A stretch of DNA of 50,555 bases, from contig CAJORF010000146.1 in assembly GCA_905236985.1 (NCBI GenBank), positions 1 through 50,555 on the forward strand, in the 5' to 3' direction. The DNA is from an uncultured Bacteroidaceae bacterium (lineage in GTDB: Bacteria > Bacteroidota > Bacteroidia > Bacteroidales > Bacteroidaceae). This document shows, piece by piece, positions 45,001 to 50,555 of the stretch. Below the pieces are notes generated by a model. The model saw only the letters and a list, made by a program, of their open reading frames with translations. It was not told the DNA's origin and made no database searches. How positions within the stretch are numbered: position 1 is the first letter of the stretch; the number at the start of each line of letters is the position of its first letter. The translations under genes and the position numbers were made by a program.

Positions 45001-46336
45001 AACTATTCGTTGAAAGATGATTGTTGACAGTTGAAAGTTCGGGATTGAGTCCGTTCAGCCACTCGGTCTGTTCGGAAGTCGCATATTCCAACTCACGCAC
45101 CGTTTCTGCTGTGACCATACTGCGGAGGATGGCACTGTAGCTGGCCGCAAACTCTGTCATGAAAGCATCTGACCAATCGGCGGAGCTGTAACCTAACTTG
45201 AGGAAATAGCCCTCATGATTCTCGATGAGTTCGGCTGCTAACTTCCAGCCGGGCGTGAGTACTCGAACGTCTTCAAAGGGATACAGTTTTCCGTTCAGGC
45301 GCAAGCTTCGCTTCTCGGCTTGTATGGGACCTTGATAAGTAAAGATCACCTGATTGTTCAGTCCCAAGTCTTTCACTGCGTCCTGATAGGCGTAATATTG
45401 CAACCGCTCGGTGGTGGTCATCTGTTTCGCGAGTGAGGCGAACACCTCACCTAACGGTTCCTCGCCGCTCGTCTGCAGGAAGACGGGCAGCGTGTGCACC
45501 ATCATCGTGACGGCAGAAAGTGTGCGACGGTCGCCGCGACCGTAATAGGCGGTGCAATATGATGCCCTATCTTCAGCGCTATAGGCAGACAGTAATAGTG
45601 CCCAGGCGGCCTGCATCAGAGTACTTTCCTTGACTCCGAAACGCTTCATGACTTCGCGTACCTCCTCTTTCGTCACGCTCAGCGGATAGAACTTGAGGCA
45701 AGTGTGGGCGGGGGTGTTGGCCAAGGTACTCTCGGGTATTGGCAACGAGTCGGTTTCTGCGGCGTCGCAGAAGGTCTTGGCGTACCACTCTCGTGCCTCT
45801 GCCATCTTGGTCTCGTCGGCGCGCAGTGCCTCTTCCTCTTGTGCAACGGCCACTCCGTCCATCGTTTCGCCTGCTGGTGTCTTCCCGTTGTAGCATCGCT
45901 CGATGTCCCTGCCTACCAACAGCATCGAAAAACCGTCGGCAAACACATGATGGATGTCCAAATAGAACCATGCGTCGCCATTCGTTGCCTGATAGATCTC
46001 GCAACGCCATAGCCGTTCTGCGTGAGGATCCATGGTACGTGCGAAAGTACGACGAGCCTCTTCAATGGAATCCACATGAATGATTGGCGTCGTTTCTTCC
46101 ATCGAGGGGAAGATCCCGCTTTCTACCTGAGGATGGCCTTCAGCGTCATGGACGATGTGTGACGCAAGATATGGATGAGCGCAGAGCGCCTCATAGCAAG
46201 CCTTCTGTAAACGCGGTAAATCAATCTCAGCAGAAAGCGGCACCAGTATCGAACTCTGGTAATTCATATTCTCGTCCAGATTGGTGACGCAGGCGTAATA
46301 GACGCCCAATTGGCTTTGGCTCAAAGGTGATTTCAT
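39086..46336 (-). CDS. Two-module NRPS with terminal reductase (C-A-PCP-C-A-PCP-R)
   Basis: 2416 residues. C1 1-425 (HHVFADG at 129-135), A1 445-880, PCP1 895-965 (Ser930 in GLTS), C2 998-1415 (HHLVCDG 1122-1128), A2 1430-1925, PCP2 1935-2005 (Ser1971 in LGGTSL), and thioester reductase 2045-2416 (TGATGYLG at 2053-2060, Tyr2213-Lys2217). The reductase should release a dipeptide aldehyde or alcohol. The N-terminal C domain suggests acylation of the first residue. Eye-aligned specificity codes are DACFGGAVY and DAMFSGGIF, which I cannot assign. A1 lacks about 25-40 residues before its P-loop. Three GC palindromes and two A/T-word repeats are inserted in frame. It is the last gene of an operon with a partner-switching module. 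No PPTase is in the window. Confidence 0.95.
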   Translation of the reverse strand: MKSPLSQSQLGVYYACVTNLDENMNYQSSILVPLSAEIDLPRLQKACYEALCAHPYLASHIVHDAEGHPQVESGIFPSMEETTPIIHVDSIEEARRTFARTMDPHAERLWRCEIYQATNGDAWFYLDIHHVFADGFSMLLVGRDIERCYNGKTPAGETMDGVAVAQEEEALRADETKMAEAREWYAKTFCDAAETDSLPIPESTLANTPAHTCLKFYPLSVTKEEVREVMKRFGVKESTLMQAAWALLLSAYSAEDRASYCTAYYGRGDRRTLSAVTMMVHTLPVFLQTSGEEPLGEVFASLAKQMTTTERLQYYAYQDAVKDLGLNNQVIFTYQGPIQAEKRSLRLNGKLYPFEDVRVLTPGWKLAAELIENHEGYFLKLGYSSADWSDAFMTEFAASYSAILRSMVTAETVRELEYATSEQTEWLNGLNPELSTVNNHLSTNSLVDRFKQHVAERPNDIFCVAGDKRLTFAEVDRMTDTIDPAYTVRCGKHVVGFTVPRDEKMVLAPLAIAKAGLTSLPLDSSYPEDRLSFMREDASAYDGTEALVLLYTSGTTGTPKGVMLSEKSFCSFVDFNTKNIGLKPGSRYATYAGYGFDAYQCDLWSCVWAGATIYIIQDDIRFDLAGINAYIRQEGITHCFMTTQMATQMVLNYPDIPCLQWLGTGGEKLMSLDPPSYALLNAYGPTETTVYVCSHYVDQNEPNIPIGKPNDDVELHIVNRFGKQVPWGAAGELIIAGPQVGLGYLNQPERTAAAFVKWNGKRVYRTGDIVRYRENGDIEFVGRKDGQVKIRGFRIELKEVEAVVRQFPGIKDATVQAFDYPTGGKFIAAYIVADEKIDVKALNSFIMDQKPPYMVPAATMQLDAIPLNQNQKVNRRALPEPVFGETADAEETAAAPLNILEQELKEMVATILNTEAFGLTTDLRYVGLTSILAIKLATQIYKRFGVQLDAKLLTGGGNLQAIENEILSSMLHQDAQTQPLLSGKGESGPETAIGNVSSPLSYSQTGVYFDCMKNPTSTLYNTPLCLAFPQGTDTEQLRSAVQKAVKNHPALFVQFTTDESGVVQVMGDREAPVAVEDFTMSEEEALAFRHGFVRPFNLSKERLFRFAIIHTEKAPYLYCDIHHLVCDGYSYDLLIHEICDLMDGQEIEPEMCSYAQFVTEQKAAEQSEAFAEAAAFFKERLGNVEEVTELASDLVNPRPQGENGRVCASIIWDDATRLAKQQGVNPSAVLLSAVFYSLSRFAGSDDVCITTISNGRSNMKVANTMGMFVNTLALNAKIGNQSVQEFLHESAETFEQTLTHENYPFARIAADYGLKADIMFAYQIGVLSDYRVGGKQVLVDETMELNVPKFKIAFYITEVEGVPSVAIEYDNGKYSESMMQSLAQSVSHAVSAFAANADKPLRSISLMDSSSIKLLDSFNQTAVEYDDTQTIVSLFRRQAAETPDNLAVVYHDVRLTYKELDEMTDRLAAYVSQIVNGQSSKSPSPVVSILIGRSEWMVAASLGVLKAGCAYQPLDPSYPSERLNFMMQDADAKLLISLNPSPKSEGSEWLAGLTYIKDADIPVLDLADFDSLPKVTTPLTLGEGLGSESLFILLYTSGSTGTPKGCQLTHGNLVAFCHWYQRYYDLRPSDKVAAYASYGFDACMMDMYPALTTGAAVVIVGDDIRLNLPDLNRYFDEEGVTHSFMTTQVGCQFAINCDNHSLRHLSVGGEKVLPLTPPTTYQMHNGYGPTECTIFTTTYPMTEFQQNAPIGKPLDNLQLFIVDKDLNRLPLGAAGELLVSGPQVSHGYLNQPEKTAETYIQWHGKRCYRTGDVVRYLADGNIQFVGRRDGQVKIRGFRIELKEVESVIREYPAIKDATVQAFDYPNGGKFIAAYVVSDEHIDIQALHAFIRERKPPYMVPAATLQIDEIPLNQNQKVNRRALPAPQIQVEDRDYVAPANDTERLFCDIFANILSMDKVSATDNFFELGGTSLMVTKVIIEADKAGKHVAYGDVFDHPTPRLLAQFVGAAAPVEQTDVEVECFDYSGIDALLQHNNVEFFLKGERQELGNVLLTGATGYLGIHVLRELIDSDAPTITCLVRGKDQPTAERRLKNLLFYYFERSFSDLFGNRLFVINGDVTQDITTMVSGFPANINTVFNCAANVKHFSKGSDIEDVNIGGARRCMEYCLKTGARLVHISTTSVGEIWIDRGDGSQPPMLDERKLWFGQFLDNRYMHSKFLAERLVLDAVARHGLNAKVMRVGNLAPRSSDGEFQANFNSNSYMGRLKVFYTLGCCPYDGYDEYTEMSPIDETAKAVVLLASTPKECTVFQPFNNHTELLGDVLMLMEKVGGEMRFVEMSEFQQAIAIAGQDPEKAKLLASILAYQDVAHGQKVVNIERDNRYTCTILHRLGFHWSDTSGDYILQMLRKIAAFGFFSD
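41571..41614 (-). repeat. GC-rich palindromic element in NRPS A2 (copy 8)
   Basis: Minus-strand reading CCACTCCCCTCACTCTGGG then AGAGGGGTTAGGGAGTGAGTC. It encodes TTPLTLGEGLGSES (residues about 1575-1589) directly before the A2 P-loop YTSGSTGTPKG. Confidence 0.8.
41693..41730 (+). repeat. GC-rich palindromic element in NRPS A2 (copy 9)
   Basis: TCACTCCCCTCGCTCTTGGG then AGAGGGGTTGAGGCTGA. It is nearly the same sequence as copy 8 but in opposite orientation and 80 bases away. It encodes SLNPSPKSEGSEW (about 1537-1549). Confidence 0.8.
41890..41921 (-). repeat. A/T-rich word repeat in NRPS A2
   Basis: Minus-strand AAATCGTAAATGGTCAATCA plus TCAAAATC, encoding QIVNGQSSKSPS near residue 1478. 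The words match the intergenic tract near 8961-8980. Confidence 0.55.
43373..43410 (+). repeat. GC-rich palindromic element in PCP1-C2 linker (copy 10)
   Basis: CACTCTCTCCTTTCCCTGAA then AGGAGGGGTTGAGTCTG. It encodes TQPLLSGKGESG (about 976-988) in the linker between PCP1 and C2. Confidence 0.8.
45005..45042 (-). repeat. A/T-rich word repeat between NRPS C1 and A1
   Basis: Minus-strand ACTTTCAACTGTCAACAATC then ATCTTTCAACG: repeated CTTTCAAC/TGTCAAC words encoding LSTVNNHLSTN (about 433-444) in the C1-A1 linker. Confidence 0.6.
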
Positions 46337-46363
46337 AGACTTGCAACTTTCTATGTGCTACTT

Positions 46364-46666
46364 CTATTCGAATTCAAAGATATTGATAAAGCCTGTCAAC
46401 TTGAACACATTCTTGATGTCATCGTTCACGTCGCGCATGATGACTTTACTACCTGCAGCCTTGGCTCCTTTCAGGATGCCGAGCAGAATACGCAGGCCAC
46501 TGGAGGCGATGTACTCCAGTCCCTTGCAGTCGATGATGACGTCTTTACCGTCTGAAGCGTAGAGCGGTTTCAGCACTTCCTCAGCCTCCATGGCGGCTGC
46601 GGTGTCCATTTCTCCTATTAATGTGGCAACATACTTGCCTCCGGTTTCTTCAATACTTACGTTCAT
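46364..46666 (-). CDS. STAS-domain anti-sigma-factor antagonist
   Basis: 100-residue SpoIIAA/RsbV-like STAS protein. The phosphorylation site is Ser55 in EYIASSGLRILLG. DVIIDCKGLEYI and KVIMRDVNDDIKNVFKLTGF match the fold. It would be dephosphorylated by the SpoIIE-type phosphatase encoded 26 bases upstream and phosphorylated by an HATPase kinase, here fused to that phosphatase. It lies 27 bases before the NRPS start. Bacteroidetes have no SigB/SigF-type sigma in the classical sense, so the final target is unknown. Confidence 0.92.
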   Translation of the reverse strand: MNVSIEETGGKYVATLIGEMDTAAAMEAEEVLKPLYASDGKDVIIDCKGLEYIASSGLRILLGILKGAKAAGSKVIMRDVNDDIKNVFKLTGFINIFEFE

Positions 46667-46692
46667 TTTGTTGTATATTTTGGATTAAACTA

Positions 46693-48918
46693 TCAATTTT
46701 CAGCTTTCAACACTTTCGTCAGCGTCAGCACATTCTGTCCTTCGGAATGTGAACCAGGTATGCTGCCATCTGTTCGCTGCCTTTCGTAGTTGATGGAGTC
46801 CATCAGTTCACGTACCAACATGATGCCGAGCCCGCCTATTGGTCTGTCCTCAGCGGGGAGCGAGACATCAGTCTTCTTCAGGGCTGTTGGGTCAAAGGGC
46901 ACGCCGGAATCGATGATCTGGAAGCGGATGCGATGACCGTCGGACATTACACGAACGGTGATATTCCCCTCAATGCCTGTGGGATAGGCATAGTCAATCA
47001 CATTAACTACGACCTCCTCGACAGCGAGCCGAAGCTGACGGAACAGCGATTTCTCGATCTCTATCTTTTCAGCCACGCCTTTCATGAAAAGGCTGAGGCG
47101 AGTCACCTCGTGGACATCATTTTTCAGCACAAGCGTCTCTGTCAGAATGCTCTCGAAACGACGAGGAGTATAGCGGATAGCCATCATCGTCAGGTCATCG
47201 CTCTGCAGGGCATCACCCACGAACTGATGAATGGTCTCAGTGATGTGCTCCAAGATCTGCTGAGGGAGCATCTCCTTCTGGGAGCACCAGCTGAGCTCTT
47301 CCTCCACGCGTTGCAAACCGAATTGCCTGCGCTCATCGTCCTTTGCCTCCGTCAGTCCATCGGTATAAAGGAAGATGGTGCTGTCTGGCAGGATTTGCAT
47401 CTCCTGAGTCACATATCTCATATCATCAAATACACCAAGAGGTAAGTGCGGGAGACATTTGTAGATGGGCTGTACTCCATTGTTCGTGATCACAAGCGGT
47501 ACGTCATGCCCTGCATTGCAATAGCGCAGATGTCCTGTGGGCAGGTCAAGCACACCGATAAACAAGGTAACGAACATATTGGAGTCATTTCCTTGACAAG
47601 AGGTCTCGTTGATGGTGTGCATGATGCGGGAGGGATCGCTTTCATGGGCTGAGATCGAGCGGAACAGGGCGTGAGTCACGCCCATTAGCATCGCCGAGGC
47701 AGCACCCTTGCCGCTGACATCACCGATGCAGAAAAAGAGCTTCTCGTCGCGGATGAAATAGTCATACAGGTCGCCGCCGACTTCGCGGGCAGGCACCAGT
47801 GAACCATAGATATCCACTGCGTCGCAGTGCAGCTGATGTTTGGGCAGCATACTCTGCTGTATCCTGCTTGCCACATGCAGCTCGCCGCCAATACGTTCCT
47901 TTTCGGCATTTGCTTGACGCAGATGCTCTAGGTTACGCGAGGTTCGATAGACGATGAATCCGATGAGCAGCAGACCAGCAGCCACCAAGAGCAGCAGGAA
48001 TAGGCGCACATGGCGCAGCGTGCCAAAGATATCGTCATCCTCGCAGACATTGATGAGGATCCAGTCCGTCTTTCCGCCCACGGGATGATAGAACACGTGC
48101 AGTTTCTCATTCGTCGAGCTGGTCATAGTGACGTAGCCTTCTTTGTCTTCATCTTTTTCCAGACATTCGAGGGCTTTGTGGAAATTCGGATTGTCCTCTC
48201 CAGCCAACAGATTGCCTGCGGCTGTCAACAGGAAACGCTGAGTGTTCCCATAGACCTTCGAATCGTCAATCACTTCGTCCAACCAGTCAAGTGAGATATC
48301 TGCATCGACAACGGCCACGATCCTGTTCTCGTCATCGTGTACGGGTACAGCGTATGTCGTTACCATCGCCTGTGCACCGTCTGGGTCAAAGTAGGGCTCG
48401 CACCAGTTCCCGCAGTCCTTGGCTATCGTTTCTGTGTAGAACTCCATCTGCGTATAGTCGTGTCCTGCCGATCCGAGTTGCATCGTCTCGATCGTGCCGT
48501 CTGCCCGTCGCGCAGAATAGGGCTCAAACCATCGTCCCTTCTGCGGATAGTAGTCGGGTACGAAGGTGACGCTGCCACCGAGGATGTCGGGGTTGTGCTC
48601 CACCAACTGGCGGGTGTTGGAGTACATGGTGTCGGGGTGTGCAAGGTCGCCTCTGACTACCCAGGCCATATTATCGACCGTCACTTCAACCTTGGTCAAC
48701 TGGTTGCGGATGGAGAGGTGGATGGTGTTCATCTCCCGCTGCACCAGACGCTCCATCGTCTCCTGGATGATGTTCTGTGCTGCATAGTAGAGTCCTGCTG
48801 ATGTCAGCTCCACCAGCAGTGCCGCAGCAACGATAACGAACAGACTGGTGTTCGTCTTCAAAAAATGTTTCTGCTGTTCGTTAAGACCTTTTTTCATCAG
48901 GGTCATTGCATCATCCAT
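46693..48918 (-). CDS. Cache-sensor SpoIIE phosphatase with HATPase kinase domain
   Basis: 741-residue membrane protein. TM1 is at about 24-46, followed by an extracellular Cache sensor (about 50-300; DPDGAQAMVTTYAVPVHDDE, VAVVDADISLDWLDEVI). TM2 is at about 304-324 and a short linker/coiled coil at 330-355. The PP2C/SpoIIE phosphatase spans 355-585 (ASRIQQSMLPK, VGGDLYDYF, IGDVSGKGAASAMLM, YTDGLTEA, SDDLTMMAI). An RsbW/SpoIIAB-like HATPase spans about 600-737 (VEEVVVNVIDYAYP with Asn639, DSGVPFDP, GGLGIMLV). Phosphatase and kinase on one chain would set STAS phosphorylation in both directions. Starts at 48906 or 48897 are alternatives; the one given overlaps the lipoprotein gene by 16 bases. 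Confidence 0.92.
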   Translation of the reverse strand: MDDAMTLMKKGLNEQQKHFLKTNTSLFVIVAAALLVELTSAGLYYAAQNIIQETMERLVQREMNTIHLSIRNQLTKVEVTVDNMAWVVRGDLAHPDTMYSNTRQLVEHNPDILGGSVTFVPDYYPQKGRWFEPYSARRADGTIETMQLGSAGHDYTQMEFYTETIAKDCGNWCEPYFDPDGAQAMVTTYAVPVHDDENRIVAVVDADISLDWLDEVIDDSKVYGNTQRFLLTAAGNLLAGEDNPNFHKALECLEKDEDKEGYVTMTSSTNEKLHVFYHPVGGKTDWILINVCEDDDIFGTLRHVRLFLLLLVAAGLLLIGFIVYRTSRNLEHLRQANAEKERIGGELHVASRIQQSMLPKHQLHCDAVDIYGSLVPAREVGGDLYDYFIRDEKLFFCIGDVSGKGAASAMLMGVTHALFRSISAHESDPSRIMHTINETSCQGNDSNMFVTLFIGVLDLPTGHLRYCNAGHDVPLVITNNGVQPIYKCLPHLPLGVFDDMRYVTQEMQILPDSTIFLYTDGLTEAKDDERRQFGLQRVEEELSWCSQKEMLPQQILEHITETIHQFVGDALQSDDLTMMAIRYTPRRFESILTETLVLKNDVHEVTRLSLFMKGVAEKIEIEKSLFRQLRLAVEEVVVNVIDYAYPTGIEGNITVRVMSDGHRIRFQIIDSGVPFDPTALKKTDVSLPAEDRPIGGLGIMLVRELMDSINYERQRTDGSIPGSHSEGQNVLTLTKVLKAEN

Positions 48919-49307
48919 TTCTTTTCAACTTTCACCATTGGCACACCGACTTCCTCGGAGGTGCTGTCGGCGTAGGAGAGCTGGAGATAGACGTGGGCTT
49001 GCTCGCCGATGATGGTGTCTCCCGTCACGCTGATCTCCACGAGTTGGCCGTGCTGTTGCTTCATCGTGGCATCATATTCTGCGATGACGTCAATCATCTG
49101 ACTGCGATAATCCTCCGACATACTGTCGGCGTAGGCTATCTGTCCCACAAATTTCTCGTACTTACCTTCCTGCAAGTACTCGTAGCAACGCTTCGCCTCC
49201 TCGCGAACACGGCTGTGGTCATCGTCTGAGCATGCCGTCGTCATCATCGCCAGAATAGCGATCAATGTGAGAGATAAAAGGTAGAAAACATAGCTGCGCT
49301 GTCTCAT
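48903..49307 (-). CDS. Small lipoprotein, DUF4878-like
   Basis: 134 residues; signal peptide MRQRSYVFYLLSLTLIAILA ending in lipobox MTTAC (Cys26). The mature part has repeated Tyr/Glu segments (EEAKRCYEYLQEGKYEKFVG) and a beta-rich C-terminus (VEISVTGDTIIGEQAHVYLQLSY), as in DUF4878/NTF2-like envelope lipoproteins. First gene of the NRPS operon, overlapping the phosphatase gene by 16 bases. It may present or sense an envelope signal for the Cache domain; that is inference. Confidence 0.85.
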   Translation of the reverse strand: MRQRSYVFYLLSLTLIAILAMMTTACSDDDHSRVREEAKRCYEYLQEGKYEKFVGQIAYADSMSEDYRSQMIDVIAEYDATMKQQHGQLVEISVTGDTIIGEQAHVYLQLSYADSTSEEVGVPMVKVEKKWMMQ

Positions 49308-49347
49308 TGCTTTGGTTCCTGTGTCAAAATGTCAGTCTTTCTGCCGA

Positions 49348-49379
49348 CAAAGGTAGTATTTCTGTCGCAAACAGCCAAA
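49348..49379 (-). promoter_or_regulatory. Promoter of the lipoprotein-SpoIIE-STAS-NRPS operon
   Basis: Minus-strand -33 TTTG (49376-49379), a 20-base spacer, and -7 TACCTTTG (49348-49355): a full Bacteroidetes promoter. The predicted start is about 35 bases before the lipoprotein ATG. No internal promoter of this form was seen before the NRPS gene, so all four genes probably share this transcript. Confidence 0.75.
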
Positions 49380-49431
49380 GATTAGGTCATCTTTTAATAT
49401 TAAATAAGGAACGGGCACGCGTGATAGTTAT

Positions 49432-49449
49432 TTTGGCACATTGTTTGCT
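49432..49449 (+). promoter_or_regulatory. Sigma-54-like promoter of dnaK
   Basis: TTTGGCACATTGTTTGCT: GG (49435-49436), exactly ten bases, GC (49447-49448), with TTGGCAC and TTGCT matching both sigma-54 boxes except at the position after TGGCAC. It lies 82 bases before the dnaK ATG. No TAnnTTTG box is visible in this gap. The rest of 49380-49529 is A/T-rich with no other feature seen. Confidence 0.65.
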
Positions 49450-49529
49450 CAACGAAAAATGTAAAAATATCAAGCAAATACCTTTTTTATCATTAAAAGA
49501 TAATCGTTAAACAAATAAACAATACAACT

Positions 49530-50555
49530 ATGGGAAAGATTATTGGAATTGACTTGGGTACCACCAACAGTTGCGTATCCGTTTTTGAGGGCAATGAGCC
49601 CGTCGTGATTGCCAACAGCGAAGGCAAGCGTACAACCCCCTCTATCGTCGCTTTTATGAAGGATGGCGAGCGCAAGGTAGGAGATCCCGCCAAGCGTCAA
49701 GCTATCACCAACCCGAAGAACACCATCTTCTCGATCAAGCGTTTCATGGGTGAGACTTACGAGCAGGTGCAGAAGGAAATCGGTCGCGTGCCTTATACCG
49801 TAGCCAACGAGAACGGTTATCCCCGTGTGGATATCGAGGGCCGTAAATATACTCCGCAGGAGATCAGCGCCATGATTCTTCAGAAGATGAAGAAGACCGC
49901 TGAGGACTACCTCGGACAGGAAGTGACGGACGCCGTCATCACCGTGCCTGCTTACTTCTCCGACTCACAGCGTCAGGCTACGAAGGAAGCCGGTCAGATT
50001 GCCGGTCTCAACGTCCAGCGCATCGTCAACGAGCCTACGGCAGCTGCCTTGGCTTACGGTGTCGATAAGGCCAACAAGGACATGAAGATTGCCGTCTTCG
50101 ACCTCGGCGGCGGTACCTTCGATATCTCCATCCTGGAGTTCGGCGGCGGTGTGTTCGAAGTGCTCAGCACCAATGGCGATACTCACCTTGGTGGCGACGA
50201 CTTCGATCAGGTCATCATCGATTGGATGGCATCTGAGTTCCGTATGCAGGAAGGTGTGGATCTGAAGCAGGATCCTATGGCTCTCCAGCGCCTGAAGGAA
50301 GCTGCCGAGAAGGCCAAGATCGAGCTCTCCAGCAGCACCTCCACCGAGATCAACCTGCCGTACATCACCGCTGTCAACGGTGTGCCTAAGCACCTCGTGA
50401 TGACCCTCACCCGTGCCAAGTTCGAGCAGCTGGCCGACAACCTCATCCAGGCTTGTAAGGTGCCCTGCCAGAAGGCAATGCAGGATGCTGGTCTCTCGAA
50501 CAGCGACATCGACGAAGTCATCCTCGTGGGCGGTTCAAGCCGTATTCCTGCCATA
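49530..50555 (+). CDS. dnaK: Chaperone DnaK, 5' part
   Basis: First 342 codons of Hsp70; the gene runs off the window end in frame. [20 protein letters not shown] opens the nucleotide-binding domain. [52 protein letters not shown] and VGGSSRIP are the conserved actin-fold motifs. The substrate-binding domain is not in the window. The leader carries a sigma-54-like promoter like that of groESL. Confidence 0.98.
   Translation, partial: MGKIIGIDLGTTNSCVSVFEGNEPVVIANSEGKRTTPSIVAFMKDGERKVGDPAKRQAITNPKNTIFSIKRFMGETYEQVQKEIGRVPYTVANENGYPRVDIEGRKYTPQEISAMILQKMKKTAEDYLGQEVTDAVITVPAYFSDSQRQATKEAGQIAGLNVQRIVNEPTAAALAYGVDKANKDMKIAVFDLGGGTFDISILEFGGGVFEVLSTNGDTHLGGDDFDQVIIDWMASEFRMQEGVDLKQDPMALQRLKEAAEKAKIELSSSTSTEINLPYITAVNGVPKHLVMTLTRAKFEQLADNLIQACKVPCQKAMQDAGLSNSDIDEVILVGGSSRIPAI

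Overview
The window looks like the chromosome of a Bacteroidales bacterium, most likely Prevotellaceae. The reasons are: (i) start codons lack purine-rich Shine-Dalgarno tracts, and many genes are preceded by the Bacteroidetes -7 box TAnnTTTG; (ii) arginine synthesis uses an N-succinylornithine-type carbamoyltransferase; (iii) there is a thiamin TonB receptor plus PnuT pair under a TPP riboswitch; (iv) two large secreted proteins end in a short tail of the form YNLQG...RGINIV, usual in this order. No tRNA, rRNA, CRISPR array, prophage or IS element was seen. No gene-free gap exceeds 300 bases.

Layout. 1-499: 3' end of a sugar transferase (edge of an exopolysaccharide locus). 674-8345: arginine/proline block: argD, an XRE-cupin regulator, an acyl-CoA synthetase, proC, a fused proB-proA, and argF'. 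8335-12288: a small DUF4236 protein, then TPP riboswitch, TonB receptor and PnuT. 12440-16138: large secreted modular protein. 16194-19358: RlpA-like protein, and a Wzc-type chain-length/tyrosine kinase. 19453-22674 (minus): membrane proteins and the pfs-luxS pair. 22945-24931: groES-groEL. 25034-27585 (minus): YgjP-like protease, outer-membrane barrel, GH109-like oxidoreductase. 27766-34564: housekeeping run ndk, M23/LysM peptidase, DUF1599, DoxX-like, tpiA, SPOR, folE, yifB. 34561-35334 (minus): VanX-like dipeptidase. 35577-39083: secreted GH43/FG-GAP protein. 39086-49307 (minus): one operon of lipoprotein, SpoIIE-type phosphatase/kinase, STAS antagonist and a 2416-residue C-A-PCP-C-A-PCP-R peptide synthetase. 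49530-end: dnaK (partial).

The most unusual signals are four. (1) A family of about 40-bp GC-rich hyphenated palindromes, ten copies, nine of them inside genes and kept in frame; they occur in acs, proBA (three), argF', pnuT and the NRPS (three). In proBA two of them form the linker joining ProB to ProA. (2) A second, A/T-rich word-repeat family lies between genes and also in frame inside argD and the NRPS. (3) A complete partner-switching module (Cache sensor, PP2C phosphatase, HATPase anti-sigma-like kinase, STAS) is in one operon with a reductase-terminated NRPS expected to make an N-capped dipeptide aldehyde. (4) groES and dnaK, the two chaperone loci present, both carry sigma-54-like GG-N10-GC promoters.

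All calls come from reading the sequence and translations by eye; no database or folding program was run.
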